Source: Prorocentrum cordatum
Taxonomy: Eukaryota > Sar > Dinophyceae > Prorocentrales > Prorocentraceae
Assembly: GCA_963575745.1 (NCBI GenBank)
Contig: CAUYUJ010020746.1
Location: 5,001 to 69,000 of the forward strand
Length of the DNA: 64,000 bases
Direction of reading: 5' to 3'
Part shown: positions 11,071 through 21,362 of the stretch, one piece after another
Layout: every line of letters starts with the position of its first letter
Position numbering within the stretch: position 1 is the first letter of the stretch
Position numbers and translations under genes: made by a program
Notes under the pieces: model-generated
Seen by the model: the letters and a program-made list of their open reading frames with translations, nothing else
What the model was told of the DNA's origin: nothing
The model's database searches: none

Positions 11071-11197
11071 CCCTGACCATCCAGGAGGGCTAAAAAATAG
11101 CACCTGGACCTGGATACCCAAATTCCAGCCGAGGTTTGAAGCAGTCCAGATAGGTCCATAGGTCTGCAGTGTTTTTTAGCACTCTGGCAGGTCAGGG
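11071..11197 (-). mobile_element. MITE-F copy 1 (127 bp)
   Basis: Ends in CCCTGACCATCCAG at 11071 and the inverted CTGGCAGGTCAGGG ending at 11197. The interior (GGACTGCTTCAAACCTCGGC and TGGAATTTGGGTATCCAGG on minus) matches the copy at 41172-41303. A third copy lies inverted near 12646-12802. Confidence 0.72.
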
Positions 11198-11270
11198 GAG
11201 GAGGAGGAGGAGGAGGAGGAGGAGGAGGAGGAGGAGGAGGAGGAGGAGGAGGAGGAGGAGGAGGAGGGGA
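11198..11270. repeat. GGA trinucleotide microsatellite
   Basis: Near-perfect (GGA)n of about 70 bases abutting the end of MITE-F copy 1. Confidence 0.92.
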
Positions 11271-11448
11271 GTAAGTATGTGCTCACACGAGTGGTAAAGC
11301 CAATCCTAACTACTAGCGTCCGCGCCCCCGGCGCGCCCTTCGCTGCCAGGGCACGCAGAGCTCCCACTCGCAACTCAAGCCCTCACCCACGTGAGTCAGA
11401 GAAGGCACCCTGACCCAGACCTCCAACAGAAGAAAAAACAAAAAACGC

Positions 11449-11598
11449 AATAAACATACACTGTTGGCGCTCCGCACGGATTTCTTGGATCCGCGTGGGG
11501 CCCCCCTATCTGGTGCGCGGAGCGCGCCATGGGCGCCGCCTGGGGGCCCAGCGCAGAGCCAAGGAATCTGCGCGGAGCGCCAGAAGCTTATGTTTATG
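11449..11598. mobile_element. MITE-A copy 2
   Basis: Left arm TAAACATACACTGTTGGCGC then TCCGCACGGATTTCTTGGATC; right arm is its inverse, ending CCAGAAGCTTATGTTTA. About 150 bp, with a GCGCGGAGCGCGCC palindromic centre. Confidence 0.75.
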
Positions 11599-11599
11599 G

Positions 11600-12048
11600 C
11601 GTTCTTCTTCGTCGATCCGACGCACTGAGAAATTCAATGTTTCGGCACGGGGGCCCTTTGTCGGCCCCCGGGACCATGAAGAAACGACTCTGGACGAAAC
11701 GCCGATCCCAGGGGAACGGGCCGAGGCCTCCGGGGCCCCCTTGCTGAAAAGAGCCATGCGCCGGACCTCCGGGGAGAGGCCTCCTCGTCAGAGCCGGGCG
11801 AGGAAAACGCCTGCGAGGGGCGATGCCACGGGCAGGGCCGCCACGGCCGCGAATGCTCGGAGGCGCTGCGCCCGATCAGGAGCAAGAGACGGGCACCCCA
11901 GGGGGCACGAGCAGCCCTGGAGGAGGGAAAAAACCTGCCAGCACCGACGCCTCTGGTGCCTGCGGCGCCCGCTGCTCTCCTGGGCTGGGAAGGCCGCCGA
12001 GCAGGTCGGGGCCCCCTGGGAAACGATGCCAGAGGAACAAAAACCGGC
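11600..12048. other. GC-rich spacer between MITE-A copies
   Basis: Long frames here are Arg/Pro/Gly/Ala-rich on both strands and I do not accept them as genes. No other feature seen. Confidence 0.35.
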
Positions 12049-12211
12049 GCCAACATCGTTTTTCGAAGGGCCGCGCGGATTCCTCGGATCGGCGCTGGAC
12101 CGACGTCCCCAGCGCGCTCCGCACGCCAGGGGCGGCGCTGGAAGCGCCGCCAGGGGGGGCCGAGCGCCGATCCGAGAAATCCGCGCGGAGCTTCGAGAGC
12201 TTAATGTTTAC
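12049..12211. mobile_element. MITE-A copy 3
   Basis: Left arm includes CGCGCGGATTCCTCGGATCG then GCGCTGG; right arm includes GCCGATCCGAGAAATCCGCG then CGGAGCTTCGAGAGCTTAATG. Same arm order and size as copies 1, 2, 4 and 5. Confidence 0.72.
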
Positions 12212-12645
12212 GCCTTTTGTTGTTCCCCGATGCTTTCCCGAGCCAGCAACGCCACTGTGCAAGTGGGCCCCCCCCAGGAAGCGATCCCAAAGGAGGTGAG
12301 GAGCAGCGATGCGGGGGGACTGGCACAAGGGGGGGAACATCAACCTGGAATCAGCGATATATCCCCGATAGATCGGCGATCGGCCCCGATCGTGAATCCG
12401 CACGTTCCTGGGCAAGCTGGGGCCATCGGGCCCCCATCGGCGATGCATGTGCGATGGGGGGTCGCTGAATCCCCCCCTAAGCCTATACCCCCCCTGACGT
12501 TGCCCCGTAGCTGTCTGGTCATGACTCGGCTCTTCGGCAGCCGTTCGGGACGATCCGGACACCCCCGGAACGGCCTCCGCGAGGCACAGCCACTGGCACG
12601 CACCCTGAGCCTGGAAGACCGCCGACAGCAACAGTGCACGAGCCC
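12212..12645. other. Spacer with no supported gene
   Basis: GC-rich; a short GATCGGCGAT / ATCGCCGATC-like dyad near 12355-12450. No recognised gene. Confidence 0.35.
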
Positions 12646-12802
12646 CCCCCTGACCCTGACCCCGACCGCCGACAGCAAGAATGCTGAAACGTATAGCACT
12701 CATGTGCTGAAGCATATAGCACTCCGGGCTGCTTAAAACCTCGACTTGAATTTTGGGTACCAGGGCCTGGTGCTCTGATGTAGCCCTCCTGGATGGTCAG
12801 GG
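12646..12802 (+). mobile_element. MITE-F copy 2 (left end degraded)
   Basis: The right half GGCTGCTTAAAACCTCGACT ... GCCCTCCTGGATGGTCAGGG is clear and inverted relative to copy 1. The homology continues past the end (12803-12862 pairs with 11010-11070), giving inverted arms of roughly 120 bp about 1.7 kb apart. The left terminus is only suggested by CCCTGACC at 12646. Confidence 0.6.
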
Positions 12803-12882
12803 CCCTCCTCCGCCGTTGTTCAAAATATGCAAATCTCGAAGAAGAGAAATATGATTTGAGGGAGTTTCTGTGGAACTACCGT

Positions 12883-13478
12883 CATCCTCACAAAACCGGC
12901 CCCGGGGGAGGTGCCCAGAGGAGCCCAGAGCGGCCTCCGGCACCGTTTCCGGACAGATCCGGTGGATCCGGTGGATCCGGTGGATCCGCCGACGAATCCC
13001 GAACCAGCGCCCTCGCTTGAGACATCCTCATAAAACCGGCCCCGGGGGAGGTGCCCAGAGGAGCCCAGAGCGGCCTCCGGCACCGTTTCCGGACAGATCC
13101 GGTGGATCCGGTGGATCCGGTGGATCCGCCGACGAATCCCAAACCGGCGCCCTCGCTTAAGACATCCTCACAAAACCGGCCCCGGGGGAGGTGCCCAGAG
13201 GGGCCCAGAGCGGCCTCGGGCACCGTTTCCGGACAGATCCGGTGGATCCGCCGACGAATCCCAAACCGGCGCCCTCGCTTGAGACATCCTCACAAAACCG
13301 GCCCCGGGGGAGGTGCCCAGAGGAGCCCAGAGCGGCCTCCGGCACCGTTTCCGGACAGATCCGGCGGATCGGGTGGATCTGGTGGATCCGGTGGATCTGC
13401 CGACGAGTCCCAAACCGGCGCCCTCGCTTGAGACATCCTCACAAAACCGGCCCCGGGGGAGGTGCCCAGAGGAGCCCA
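12883..13478. repeat. GGATCC minisatellite, left array
   Basis: Four and a bit units of about 121-147 bp, each starting CATCCTCACAAAACCGGCCC. Each holds one to four tandem copies of the 9-mer GGTGGATCC. Unit starts are near 12883, 13023, 13165, 13286 and 13433. The last unit is cut at 13478 inside GAGGAGCCCA and resumes at 27487, where the rest of the unit begins. Open frames occur in every phase and are not genes. Confidence 0.92.
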
Positions 13479-13502
13479 CTTTGGTGATGGCGTTGACGTA
13501 TG
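13479..13502 (+). repeat. Left terminal inverted repeat of the 14-kb element
   Basis: CTTTGGTGATGGCGTTGAC then GTATG. Preceded directly by the target dinucleotide CA (13477-13478). Confidence 0.9.
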
Positions 13503-13629
13503 TTACATGCTGCACGTATGTTACTTCTTCTTACTTATATCTAGCATCTTCATCAAAACTAGTTTACTTATATCTTACTTATATGTAACTTATATCTAAT
13601 TTATAAGTCCGATAAGTCTGCTTTTTCGT
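13503..13629. repeat. Left subterminal AT-rich tail with 26-bp inverted repeat
   Basis: Contains several ACTTATATCT-like words and ends in a 26-base block (13604-13629, TAAGTCCGATAAGTCTGC then TTTTTCGT) that recurs perfectly inverted at 27202-27227. Such repeats near transposon ends usually bind transposase. Confidence 0.8.
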
Positions 13630-13742
13630 ATGGAAAATGGGGGGCGGGGGCGCTTTCAAAAACGCGTCGGCGTCGCCATCGATCCGTGCAGCCTGCGGGG
13701 CCCCGCTCCCGTTCCCCTCCTCTCCGTCCCTCCTTTTCCCCA

Positions 13743-13824
13743 GGCGGGATGCCGCCAGGCGGGCTACCGCCGCGCGAACGTGATTTTTTACAACAGGCGG
13801 CCCACCGCCAGGCGGTGCACCGCC
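13743..13824. repeat. Palindrome cluster P6 (3' end of gene E)
   Basis: Four 14-mers of the form GGCGG-NNNN-CCGCC at 13743, 13758, 13796 and 13811; the last is the exact palindrome GGCGGTGCACCGCC. It lies between the end of gene E and the left tail. Confidence 0.8.
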
Positions 13825-13907
13825 GCGCGCGCGCGTTTTACACCAGCGCGCGGACCGAGCCGTCCTCGGCTCGGCGGGTGTACGCCGCAGGCGCCCGCGG
13901 GGCGTCC

Positions 13908-16149
13908 TCAGCAGCCAGCGCGCCGCATCCTATGGGGCGGCGGCGTAGTGGGCCATCCCATCCTCCTCGTCCCCCTCCTCCTCCCCTCCTCCTCGTCCCC
14001 CTGTTCCTCCTCCTCCCCCTCCCTCCCCTCCTCCCCCCCCCTCCTCCTTGCACAGCTCGGTCCTCCTCGTGGCCGCCACGCGGACTCCCCAGGCGCAGGC
14101 CGCGACGCCAGGTCCAGCGGCTCCACGATGAGGTAGGAGCGCCCCGCGGCCACCGCCACGCAGTGGACGTGGAACGCGGCGTCGCCCTCGAGCCACACGT
14201 CCCCGCTGCCGTAGACGAGGCCGCCGACAGCAGCTCGACGACAAGTGATGGCGCCGTGCCTGGATAGGCCCTGGTGCACGTGCGAGCCTCGGCGTTGCCC
14301 CGAGAGGCGCCCCCGCAGGCGCGCCCCCCGTGGAGGCTCGCGCGTGCACCAAAGCCCATTTGGCCCCAACCGCGCTGCCCGATGATCCCGTCGAGCTCAG
14401 GGGTCGGCCACCATTTGTGCGACTGGCGCGGCGCGGCCGAGGACTCGTGCAAGTACGTAGCCACAACTTGGGTGATCACATCCTTGTCCATGCCGCCCAA
14501 GCGGTCGTAGTGCTCCGCGGTGTCCTTGATGAGCTTGTGTTTTCGCTCGAGCACGAAACAGTCGAGCATCAACCCATCCTCCGCCGCCTGCACAGCTGCG
14601 TGCCAAAGATAATGATGCTTAGGCACGATCCACGCGTCCGTGTAGGCCCGCACGTGTTTCCTGAGCGCCAACCCGACATGGCGCTTGAAATCAACATCGA
14701 ACGTGTCTGGGCAGCCGCCGCGTTTCGCCGCCAGGTACAGTTCCATGACGGCATACATGGCCTCAAAGGACCGCGCCTGGGGCAGGAACGGCGCGTGATG
14801 CGGCAAGAAATCCACGTGCAGCCAGTTCCTGAGGAACGGCAGGACGGCGAGGCAGTCCGACGCGGAGCCGACGAAATGCCCTGCCTCGACGCAGGCTTTC
14901 TTCCTGGCAGGGGAGAAGAGATGCACGGGAGCTTTCCCTCCGCCGCGGCCTGGAGCCCAGCGCTGGAAATCGGTTCGCCACCGATCCCACACGTCTGGAA
15001 TCACGCGCGCCACTGCTTTGTGCAGGCAGAACACCTCCACCTGGAACGTGCCTCCGCTCGCCAGGATGATGTGCATCGGGTCGCGCGTGTACATGTCCAG
15101 CGAGCAAACGCGTCGGAGTTCGACGTCGGCCATCAACGAGAACTCGTTCACAGTGATGCCGTACGCGGATTGGAGATTCTGGAAGGCCACTGCACTCGCC
15201 GCGCGTTGAAGTTCCACGAGTTCGTCGTACCCCTTCGCGAACTCCTTGGCGGGAGCCGGCCGAGCGAACTCCGCTCGCGAATTCCAGGGAGTTCGCGAAG
15301 TCCGTTCGTGAACTCTCTGGACTCGCCGAGCGTCGGCCGCGCATTGCCCGCCCCCGACGCCTCCGCAGTCATCGGGTCGAACCTCGAGGCGTCGACGCAA
15401 GCGATGCCCACCAGGTAACCAGACGGGTCCCAACGGCTGAGGGTGCCAGTCCCCTGGTCGAGCACGACGTTCTTGCAGTTGCAGCAGGGCCGCCAACCGC
15501 TGGAGCCCTTGTACGAGAAGGTGTCCTTGCCCGCGCTTTCGTCCATGATCAGCCTGTGGCACTTGAAATGCAACCGAGACGCGCCGACGTCGAAACCGCC
15601 GCCTCCTGGCCCGAGGAAGAGGCGCCGCAGGATGGCCCTCACCACGCCCGCTGCGGTGATATCCTTCTTGTCCTCTGACCGAAGGACTCCCAGCGGGAGC
15701 CAGGCGCCCTCTTCTTGAAGGTATGTGCCCAGCTCCAAAAAACTAATGTACACAACAATGGACGTCCTGCGGTTTGCAGCTTTGAGCTGCGCGCCGACGA
15801 CCACGTCGTCGTGGTAGAGCAGCATCCGCCACGGTTGCGATGGCGACGAAGGAAACACCCGCATCGCCGCCCAGAACCGATCACTCCAAGGCCCCGCCGC
15901 GTGGGCCAGCTTGGGGACGATCTTGTCAGGCAAACATACAGCCCACCTGAACGCTGGGCCACCGTCTCGGCGCGGCAATTCGATAACATCCAGAAGCGGC
16001 GCCACCGCGCGAGCCACGTCGGCGCCCACGGTCGCCGCCGCCACGTGCTCGTCGTCGTCCTGCAGCAGGACGCGAGCCACCCTGCGCGGGGAAGGCGGGT
16101 GGAGATCGGTTGGGCATTTTGAAAAGAAAAAGCCGACCAAACAAAACAT
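13908..16149 (-). CDS. Gene E: putative transposase (CACTA/Tnp2-like motifs), three or more exons
   Basis: Probable catalytic gene of the element. First exon about 16149-15361 (start uncertain; a 3' splice site CCGCGCAG near 16090 could precede the conserved part). It encodes HFKCHRLIMDESAG and the Cys cluster RPCCNCKNVV (15472-15492), then FDPMTAE. A GC-AG intron at 15245-15360 (116 bp) rejoins the frame at EFAKGYDELVELQ. The second exon has DPMHIILASGGTFQVEVF (near 15070), PKHHYLWH (14600-14624) and CFVLERKHKLIK (14534-14560). A D-x-MH motif followed by PKxHYxxH and E-x-KH is typical of Tnp2/CACTA-type and similar dinoflagellate transposases; D and E would be two of the acidic triad. A GA-AG intron at 14260-14387 may lead to a third exon (GDVWLEGDAAFHVHC, SYLIVEPLDL). 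The 3' end is unresolved. Family assignment is inferred. Confidence 0.6.
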
Positions 16150-16204
16150 CCTTCAAACACATTGCGCATTATGATTTTTGGATTCCGTGCACCTGTCCAG
16201 CGCC

Positions 16205-16405
16205 GCCCGCGATACGCCCCGCAGAAGCGCTGCCTCCTGCAGCCTCTGACGCTTGCCAGGAGGCCATCGCTCGGCCATGGCGCCGCCCCCGCCTGGCGCG
16301 CCGCCGCGGGCGCAGAAGCGCTGCCCCCTGCAGCCTCTGACGCTCGGCAGGGGGCCATCGCTCGGCCATGGCGCCGCCCCCGCCTGGCGCGCCGCCGCGG
16401 GCGCC
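16205..16405. repeat. Two ~100-bp direct repeats upstream of gene E
   Basis: The block AGAAGCGCTGCC.CCTGCAGC then CTCTGACGCT, GGCCATCGCTCGGCCATGGC and a GCGCGCCGCCGCGGGCGC end occurs at about 16222-16312 and 16315-16405. Confidence 0.75.
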
Positions 16406-16487
16406 CTTCGAGCCGTTGAAGTAGGGTGGGTGAGGCGGTGGAAAAGGTTGACAACGGATGACGGATGGGTGACAACGGATGACGGAT

Positions 16488-16757
16488 GGCGGGGTACCGC
16501 CGACGACGGATGGCTGACAACAGGCGGTGCACCGCCAGAAGACTCCTGAGCATGGACAGGAAGCGGAGTACCGCCGACGACGGATGGCTGCACACGGGCG
16601 GTGCACCGCCAGAAGAGTGCGGGGCATGGACAGGAGGCGGAGTACCGCCGTCGGCGGATGGCTGGCAACGGGCGGTGTACCGCCAGAAGAGTGCGGGGTG
16701 TGGACAGGAGGCAAACTACCGCCGTCGGCGGATGCTGCCCATGGGCGGTGCACCGCC
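16488..16757. repeat. Palindrome cluster P5 (5' of gene E)
   Basis: Alternating GGCGG(G/A)GTACCGCC-like and GGCGGTGCACCGCC palindromes in about four units of ~82 bp. Units also share GACGACGGATGGCTG and AGAAGAGTGCGGGGCATGGA. Sits about 340-610 bases upstream of the gene E frame and downstream of the gene D stop. Confidence 0.85.
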
Positions 16758-16944
16758 AGAAATAAGAGGAGCATGTCTACAAGGACGCCGTGCACGAGGA
16801 AAGGGAGGCGGACCACGGAGGAATATAGTTTTTGTCTAAGCGAGGGAAGTCTGCGCGGGCGGGGGCAGACTTCCAGCGCGCCTCCAGCGCGCCCCAGCGC
16901 GCGTCGCAGCGGCTAGGGACTGAGCAGGGCAGCCGCCGCCGAGC

Positions 16945-19358
16945 TCAGTCCCTCGAGGTGTTCTTCTTGCTGTACTTCTTGGCCTGTAGAAGGATGATCG
17001 GGACGCAAACGCGATCGATCGGCGGTCGAACGCGATCGATCGGCGGTCGATCGCGATCGAACGGCGCTCGATCGGCGGTCGATCGATCGATCGGCGGTCG
17101 ACCGATCCGAACGCGATCGGTCGGCGGTCGATCGGCGAAATCCTCGATGGGTCGAGCGGTCGATCAGCAAAATCTTCGATCGATCGATCGGCAGTCGAGC
17201 GGTCGATCGGCGGAGCACCGCCATCCACGATGGATGAAAAGGCCGTTGAGCAGCTCGCGTGCTCGATGGCCGAACGCAGGCCACCGACAGCGGTCTTTGC
17301 GTCGGCGAGGGCTGCCTCCAAGGCCTTCGCCTCGTACGGCAAGCTCGCCCTGGGGTCCTCGAGCGCGGTCTTCGCGGCCTCCCTGAGCTTCGAGAGATCC
17401 TTGTGGCTGTCCTTCGCGTTCTTCACCGCCCAGGTCGGCACCCTGGAGCAGTCCTCGTCGTCGAGGAGCGATGCGAGCTGCACGTCCCAGGACCCCGTCT
17501 TTTCCAGCGTCTTCATCGCCAACGCCTTGCGGTCCTTGATGGCCTTCTGGACACGCTTCTGCTCGCTGCGTTCCCTCCTGATGCGACTGCGCGAGTCCCT
17601 CCCTTTCTTGCCGTGGTCGTTGCGGCTCCTCGAGCGCTGCTTCTCGCGAGACTGGGAGCGACCCGTCTTGCGGCTGTCCTTCTTGCTGTGCGCCCTGCGG
17701 CTCCTCGAGCGGGCCTTGTCCTTCTTGCTGTGCGCCCTGCGGCTCCTCGAGCGGGCCTTCTCCTTCTTGCTGTGCGCCCTGCGGCTCCTCGAGCGGCGGC
17801 CCTTCGCGTCGGCTCTGCGGGAACCTCTGGAAGAGCGGTGCTTCTGGCGGCTGTCCGCCCTGCGGCCGCGGCTGCTGCGCTTGCGGCCGCGGCTGGGGAA
17901 GCGGTCCGCGCCGTCGCCGCTGCTGGAGTGGCCCCGCTTCAGCTGGCGGTTCTGCGAACAGTCGCTGTCGCCGCTCCGACTCGTCGAACGGCGACCAGCG
18001 CTTGTGGGGCCCTCGTAGCCACCGCTCGGCGAGCGGTGCGTCTTTTGCGGGAGTGGCTCCACGGCTCTCTCATGCTTCGGTGGGGATGGCCTCGGCGGCT
18101 TCCTGTTCTGGCGGAGCTCCTGCCTCACTGTCTCTTCGATGTTCTCCTGCCTGCTGCCCTCGATGCGGATGCGGTAACAATCCTGCTTCAAGTCGGAATT
18201 GTACCTCACGTCGTTGTTGGCACGGACGGCGTCCGCGTCGTACCCCTCCTGGGCCCAGACGGACAAGGGCTTCCAATCCCCGCCCTTGGTCTCCGTGAGG
18301 CGTTCCTTCCTCGAGACGCTGAGGACCCTCACCAGCTCCTCTTCGAACTGAGCGTTGTTCTCAATGGAAGGGTCGTCCATCGAGCGCCAGAACGCCTGCT
18401 GGTCCGCCTTGCGCATGAGAGCGAACGAGCGCGGTGGCCAGTGCGCATAGCAGCGCTGCACCATCGAACTCTTGCTGTTGCAGCTCCCACACCACCACGT
18501 GTTGGCGCTCTTCTGGGCGAGCCTGAAGCGGACGCTCTCCGCATCCCGACCGCACTTGGCGCACGTCGGGCCTGGACAGGGTGGGTCGTAGCCCGTCGTG
18601 AAGCGGCCGTAGTCATCTTTTGCTTCGTCCGTGGCGGCCTCGAACGTGTCTGAGGGCGCGGCCTGCGGCTCCTCTGCTGCCGCCTCTGCCTCCGTCGGCG
18701 CTGCATCCTGACGCTGCTGCTGTGGCTCTGCATCCTCCTCCGCTGCCGGCGGTGCTTGCGAGGCTGCAACCGACTTCTTGTCGTGCTGCGTCTGGGCCTG
18801 CTGCTGTGGCTCTGCCTCGTCCGCCCCTGCTGCTGCGTCCTCCGCCGTCGAAGGTGCCGCCGCTGCTGGCTTCTTCTTCGCTTTCTGTTTGGCCTTTGCC
18901 TTGGGCTCCGCGCTCGCCTTTGCCTTCGCAGGCGGCGCGCCGCCGCCCTTCTTCGCGGTCAAGAACTGAGAAAGCGAGCGCTGCGACGGGGGCTGCTTGG
19001 CGGGCGGCACGGCGGCGGGGCGCCTGAGGAGAGGCCGCCCCGCCTTCCCCGCCTTTGGTTTCGCAGCGGCCGCGACCTCCTCAGGCACGCGCTGCGGGGG
19101 CTCCTGCGGAGTCGCAGGCGAGGAGGCCTTGGGCCAAGGCGGAGCTGCACTGGCCTCCGCCGAGGTGTCGCCTTCCTCGGCCTTCACAGAACCAAGCTCC
19201 CGCGGCCTCGAGCCTGCTTCCTGCGGCTCGCTCTTGAACGAGTCTGCTGCCTGCGGCCTCGAGCCTTCTTCCTGCGAGCTGTCTTCGGACGGCACGGGTG
19301 ACTTGACGCCCTCGTGCAAGAAGGGGGGCGCGGGCGACTCCTCCTCGGCGGCCGCCAT
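16945..19358 (-). CDS. Gene D: zinc-binding, Arg/Ser-rich protein of the 14-kb element (~722 aa)
   Basis: Function unknown. Start ATG at 19358 (MAAAEEESPAPP). One long exon 19358-17229, a 245-bp GT-AG intron (16984-17228), and a 39-bp last exon 16983-16945 encoding AKKYSKKNTSRD-stop; the frame is phase 0 on both sides. Residues 1-250 are acidic, Ala/Pro/Gln-rich, with QRSLSQFL near residue 125, which resembles a PCNA-interacting (PIP) box. Around residues 260-300 is a probable zinc finger (CAKCGRD ... WWCGSCNSKSSMVQRCYAHWP). Residues about 470-575 are RS/RRAHSKK repeats like SR-type nuclear proteins, with the unit RSRSRRAHSKK repeated three times. A basic tail follows. It suggests a nuclear nucleic-acid-binding accessory protein. 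The intron holds a CGATCGATCGGCGG repeat array. Without that splice the frame would run on to 16836. Confidence 0.62.
16995..17224. repeat. GATCGATCGGCGGTCGATCG repeats inside the gene D intron
   Basis: At least eight overlapping copies of the partial palindrome GATCGATCGGCGGTCGATCG fill the intron. The copy next to the donor is GGCGGAGCACCGCC (17211-17224), a member of the element's palindrome family. Confidence 0.8.
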
Positions 19359-19544
19359 GGCCCGCGGCGCCGCGGCCCCCGCGGCCGCGCGCGCGGCCCC
19401 CGCGGCCGCGCGCCAGCACAAAACGGCAGTCGAGGACACGGCGCGAGGATGAAAGGGAACAAGGGGCAAGGCGGATGAGAGAGCAGGTTGGTTCTGGAGA
19501 AGTGGACAAGGCTGCGCAACACAGCCTACACAATTGGAACAACA

Positions 19545-20075
19545 GGCGGTGCGCCGCCGAAAACGCGCGGCGCGATGCGACAGCCGCGACAAGGAAAACA
19601 AATGATCGGCGTGGCGCTCACGAATATACATGCAAACAATGGGCGGTGCGCCGCCGACGACGAGGATCGATGGGCGGTGCGCCGCCGACGAACTTGTCTA
19701 ACCATGCAATGGGCGGTGTGCCGCCGACAACGACGATCGAAGGGCGGTGCGCCGCCGACGAAATTGTGCAACCATACAATGCGCGCTGCGCCGCCGACAA
19801 CGACGACCGATTGGCGGTGCACCGCCGACGAGATTGCCCAATCATAAATTGGGCGGTGCGCCGCCGACAAGTCCAACCGATGGGCGGTGCACCGCCGACG
19901 AAATTGTCTAATCATACAATGGGCGGTGCGCCGCCGACAACGACGATCCATGGGCGGTGCGCCGCCGACGAAATTGTGCAACCAGGCAATGGGCGGTGCA
20001 CCGCCGACGGAAACGTCAAACAAAACAAAGGGCGGAGCACAGCGGACAAGTCCAACCGATGGGCGGTGCGCCGCC
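19545..20075. repeat. Palindrome cluster P4 (5' of gene D)
   Basis: About 14 copies of GGCGGTGCGCCGCC or GGCGGTGCACCGCC (two mutated), spaced about 30-40 bases, each followed by GACGA or GACAA. Spacers carry AATTGTGCAACCAT-like words. Lies 187-717 bases upstream of the gene D ATG. Confidence 0.92.
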
Positions 20076-20099
20076 GACGACTACGTGGTGGTAAGGTTG

Positions 20100-20277
20100 T
20101 GATGCTGATGGCGGTGACGACGATGATGCTGGTGGTGACGATGATGGTGGTGGCGAGGTGCTGACGATGATTTCTGGTGATGGTGAGGTGGTGATGGCGA
20201 GGTGGCGATGGTGATGTGGTGGTGAAGGTGAGATGGCGAGATGGCGATGGTGATGGTGATGGCGATTCCGACGAATC
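20100..20277. repeat. GATGGTGA-type microsatellite
   Basis: Degenerate GGTGATGGCGAT tract immediately left of the fold-back at 20278. No gene. Confidence 0.75.
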
Positions 20278-20601
20278 GGAACGAGCTCGGCGCGGCTGCG
20301 CTGAGGGCTGCGTTCCTGCGCCGCGTATCGCGGCGTATCCTGGCGTATCCTGGCGTATCGCGCTCCGCGGCACCCCGCGATACGCCAGGATACGCCAGGA
20401 TACGGCAGGATACGGGCGTATCCTGGCGTATCCTGGCGTATCGCGGCGTATCTTGGCGTATCCTGGCGTATCGCGTCGCGCCGTCGCGCGATACGCCGCG
20501 ATACGCCAGGATACGCCAGGATACGCCAGGATACGCCAGGATACGCCGCGATACGCGGCGCAGGAAACCAGCCCTCATCGCAGCCGCGCCGAGATCGTTC
20601 C
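20278..20601. repeat. Large fold-back (324 bp) built of GCGTATCCTG repeats
   Basis: The outer arms GGAACGAGCTCGGCGCGGCT and its inverse AGCCGCGCCGAGATCGTTCC are nearly identical and continue into arrays of GCGTATCCTG on the left and CAGGATACGC on the right. Two further internal orientation switches near 20380 and 20490 would give nested hairpins. Confidence 0.85.
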
Positions 20602-20960
20602 CTCTCCTCCTCCTCATCCTCATTCTCTTTCCTCACCACTCCTCCTCCTGCTGCTCCTCCTCCTCCTCCTCCCCCTCCTCCTCCGATGGTGGTGATCGGA
20701 ATGATGATGGTGAGAATGATGATGAAAAATGGTGGGGAAGGACTCCTCCCCCCCCCTTCCTCCTCCTCCTCCTCCTCCTCATTCCCCTCCTCCTCTTCCT
20801 CGCCCTCTCCTCGCCACCACTCCTCCTCTTCCTTCTCCTCCTATGGGGGTGATCGGAATGATGAGGATGAGAATGGCAATGCTACTCATGATGATGATGA
20901 TGATGATGATGATGATGGTGGTGATGTTGATGACGATGATGTTGATGATGATGATCGCAG
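20602..20960. repeat. CCT and GAT microsatellites
   Basis: (CCT)n-rich tracts at 20602-20690 and 20745-20850, and (GAT)n at 20885-20960. Between this and gene C (20961-21362) no feature was recognised. Confidence 0.85.
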
Positions 20961-21362
20961 TTTTCCAAGAAAGAATGGCGGACCCGCCAAAGATAAGAGT
21001 GCGCGCACGGCCCGCGCGCGCGCGAGCGACCGCGCGGATGCGCCGAAGAGTTGCGGGGGTCAGAAGCCGACCGACAGCCTTTCCGCCCCACCCCGATTCT
21101 CATGCCCCTCCCCATGCCGCACCCCCCTCCCATGCTCCTCTCCATGCCCCTTCCCTCCGCACCTCCCTCACCGTGCCCCTCCCCGATCTGTCAGTCGGCG
21201 TCGAACCCCCGCGGGGCCCAAGGCGGCCTACGCGGCCGATGCAAGCCCTGCGCGGGCGGCGCGGCGGGCTGCTAGGCCGACGAGGCGGCCGAAGAGGGCG
21301 GCCGACGAGGCGGCCGAAGGGGGCGGCCGACGCCGCCGCGACGGGAGGACCCCAACGTGGCC

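Noticed and set aside
19700-20080. CRISPR-like array (regular palindromic repeats with spacers)
   Set aside because: Spacers are themselves similar to each other, repeat is only 14 bp, spacing varies, there are no cas genes and the context is eukaryotic.
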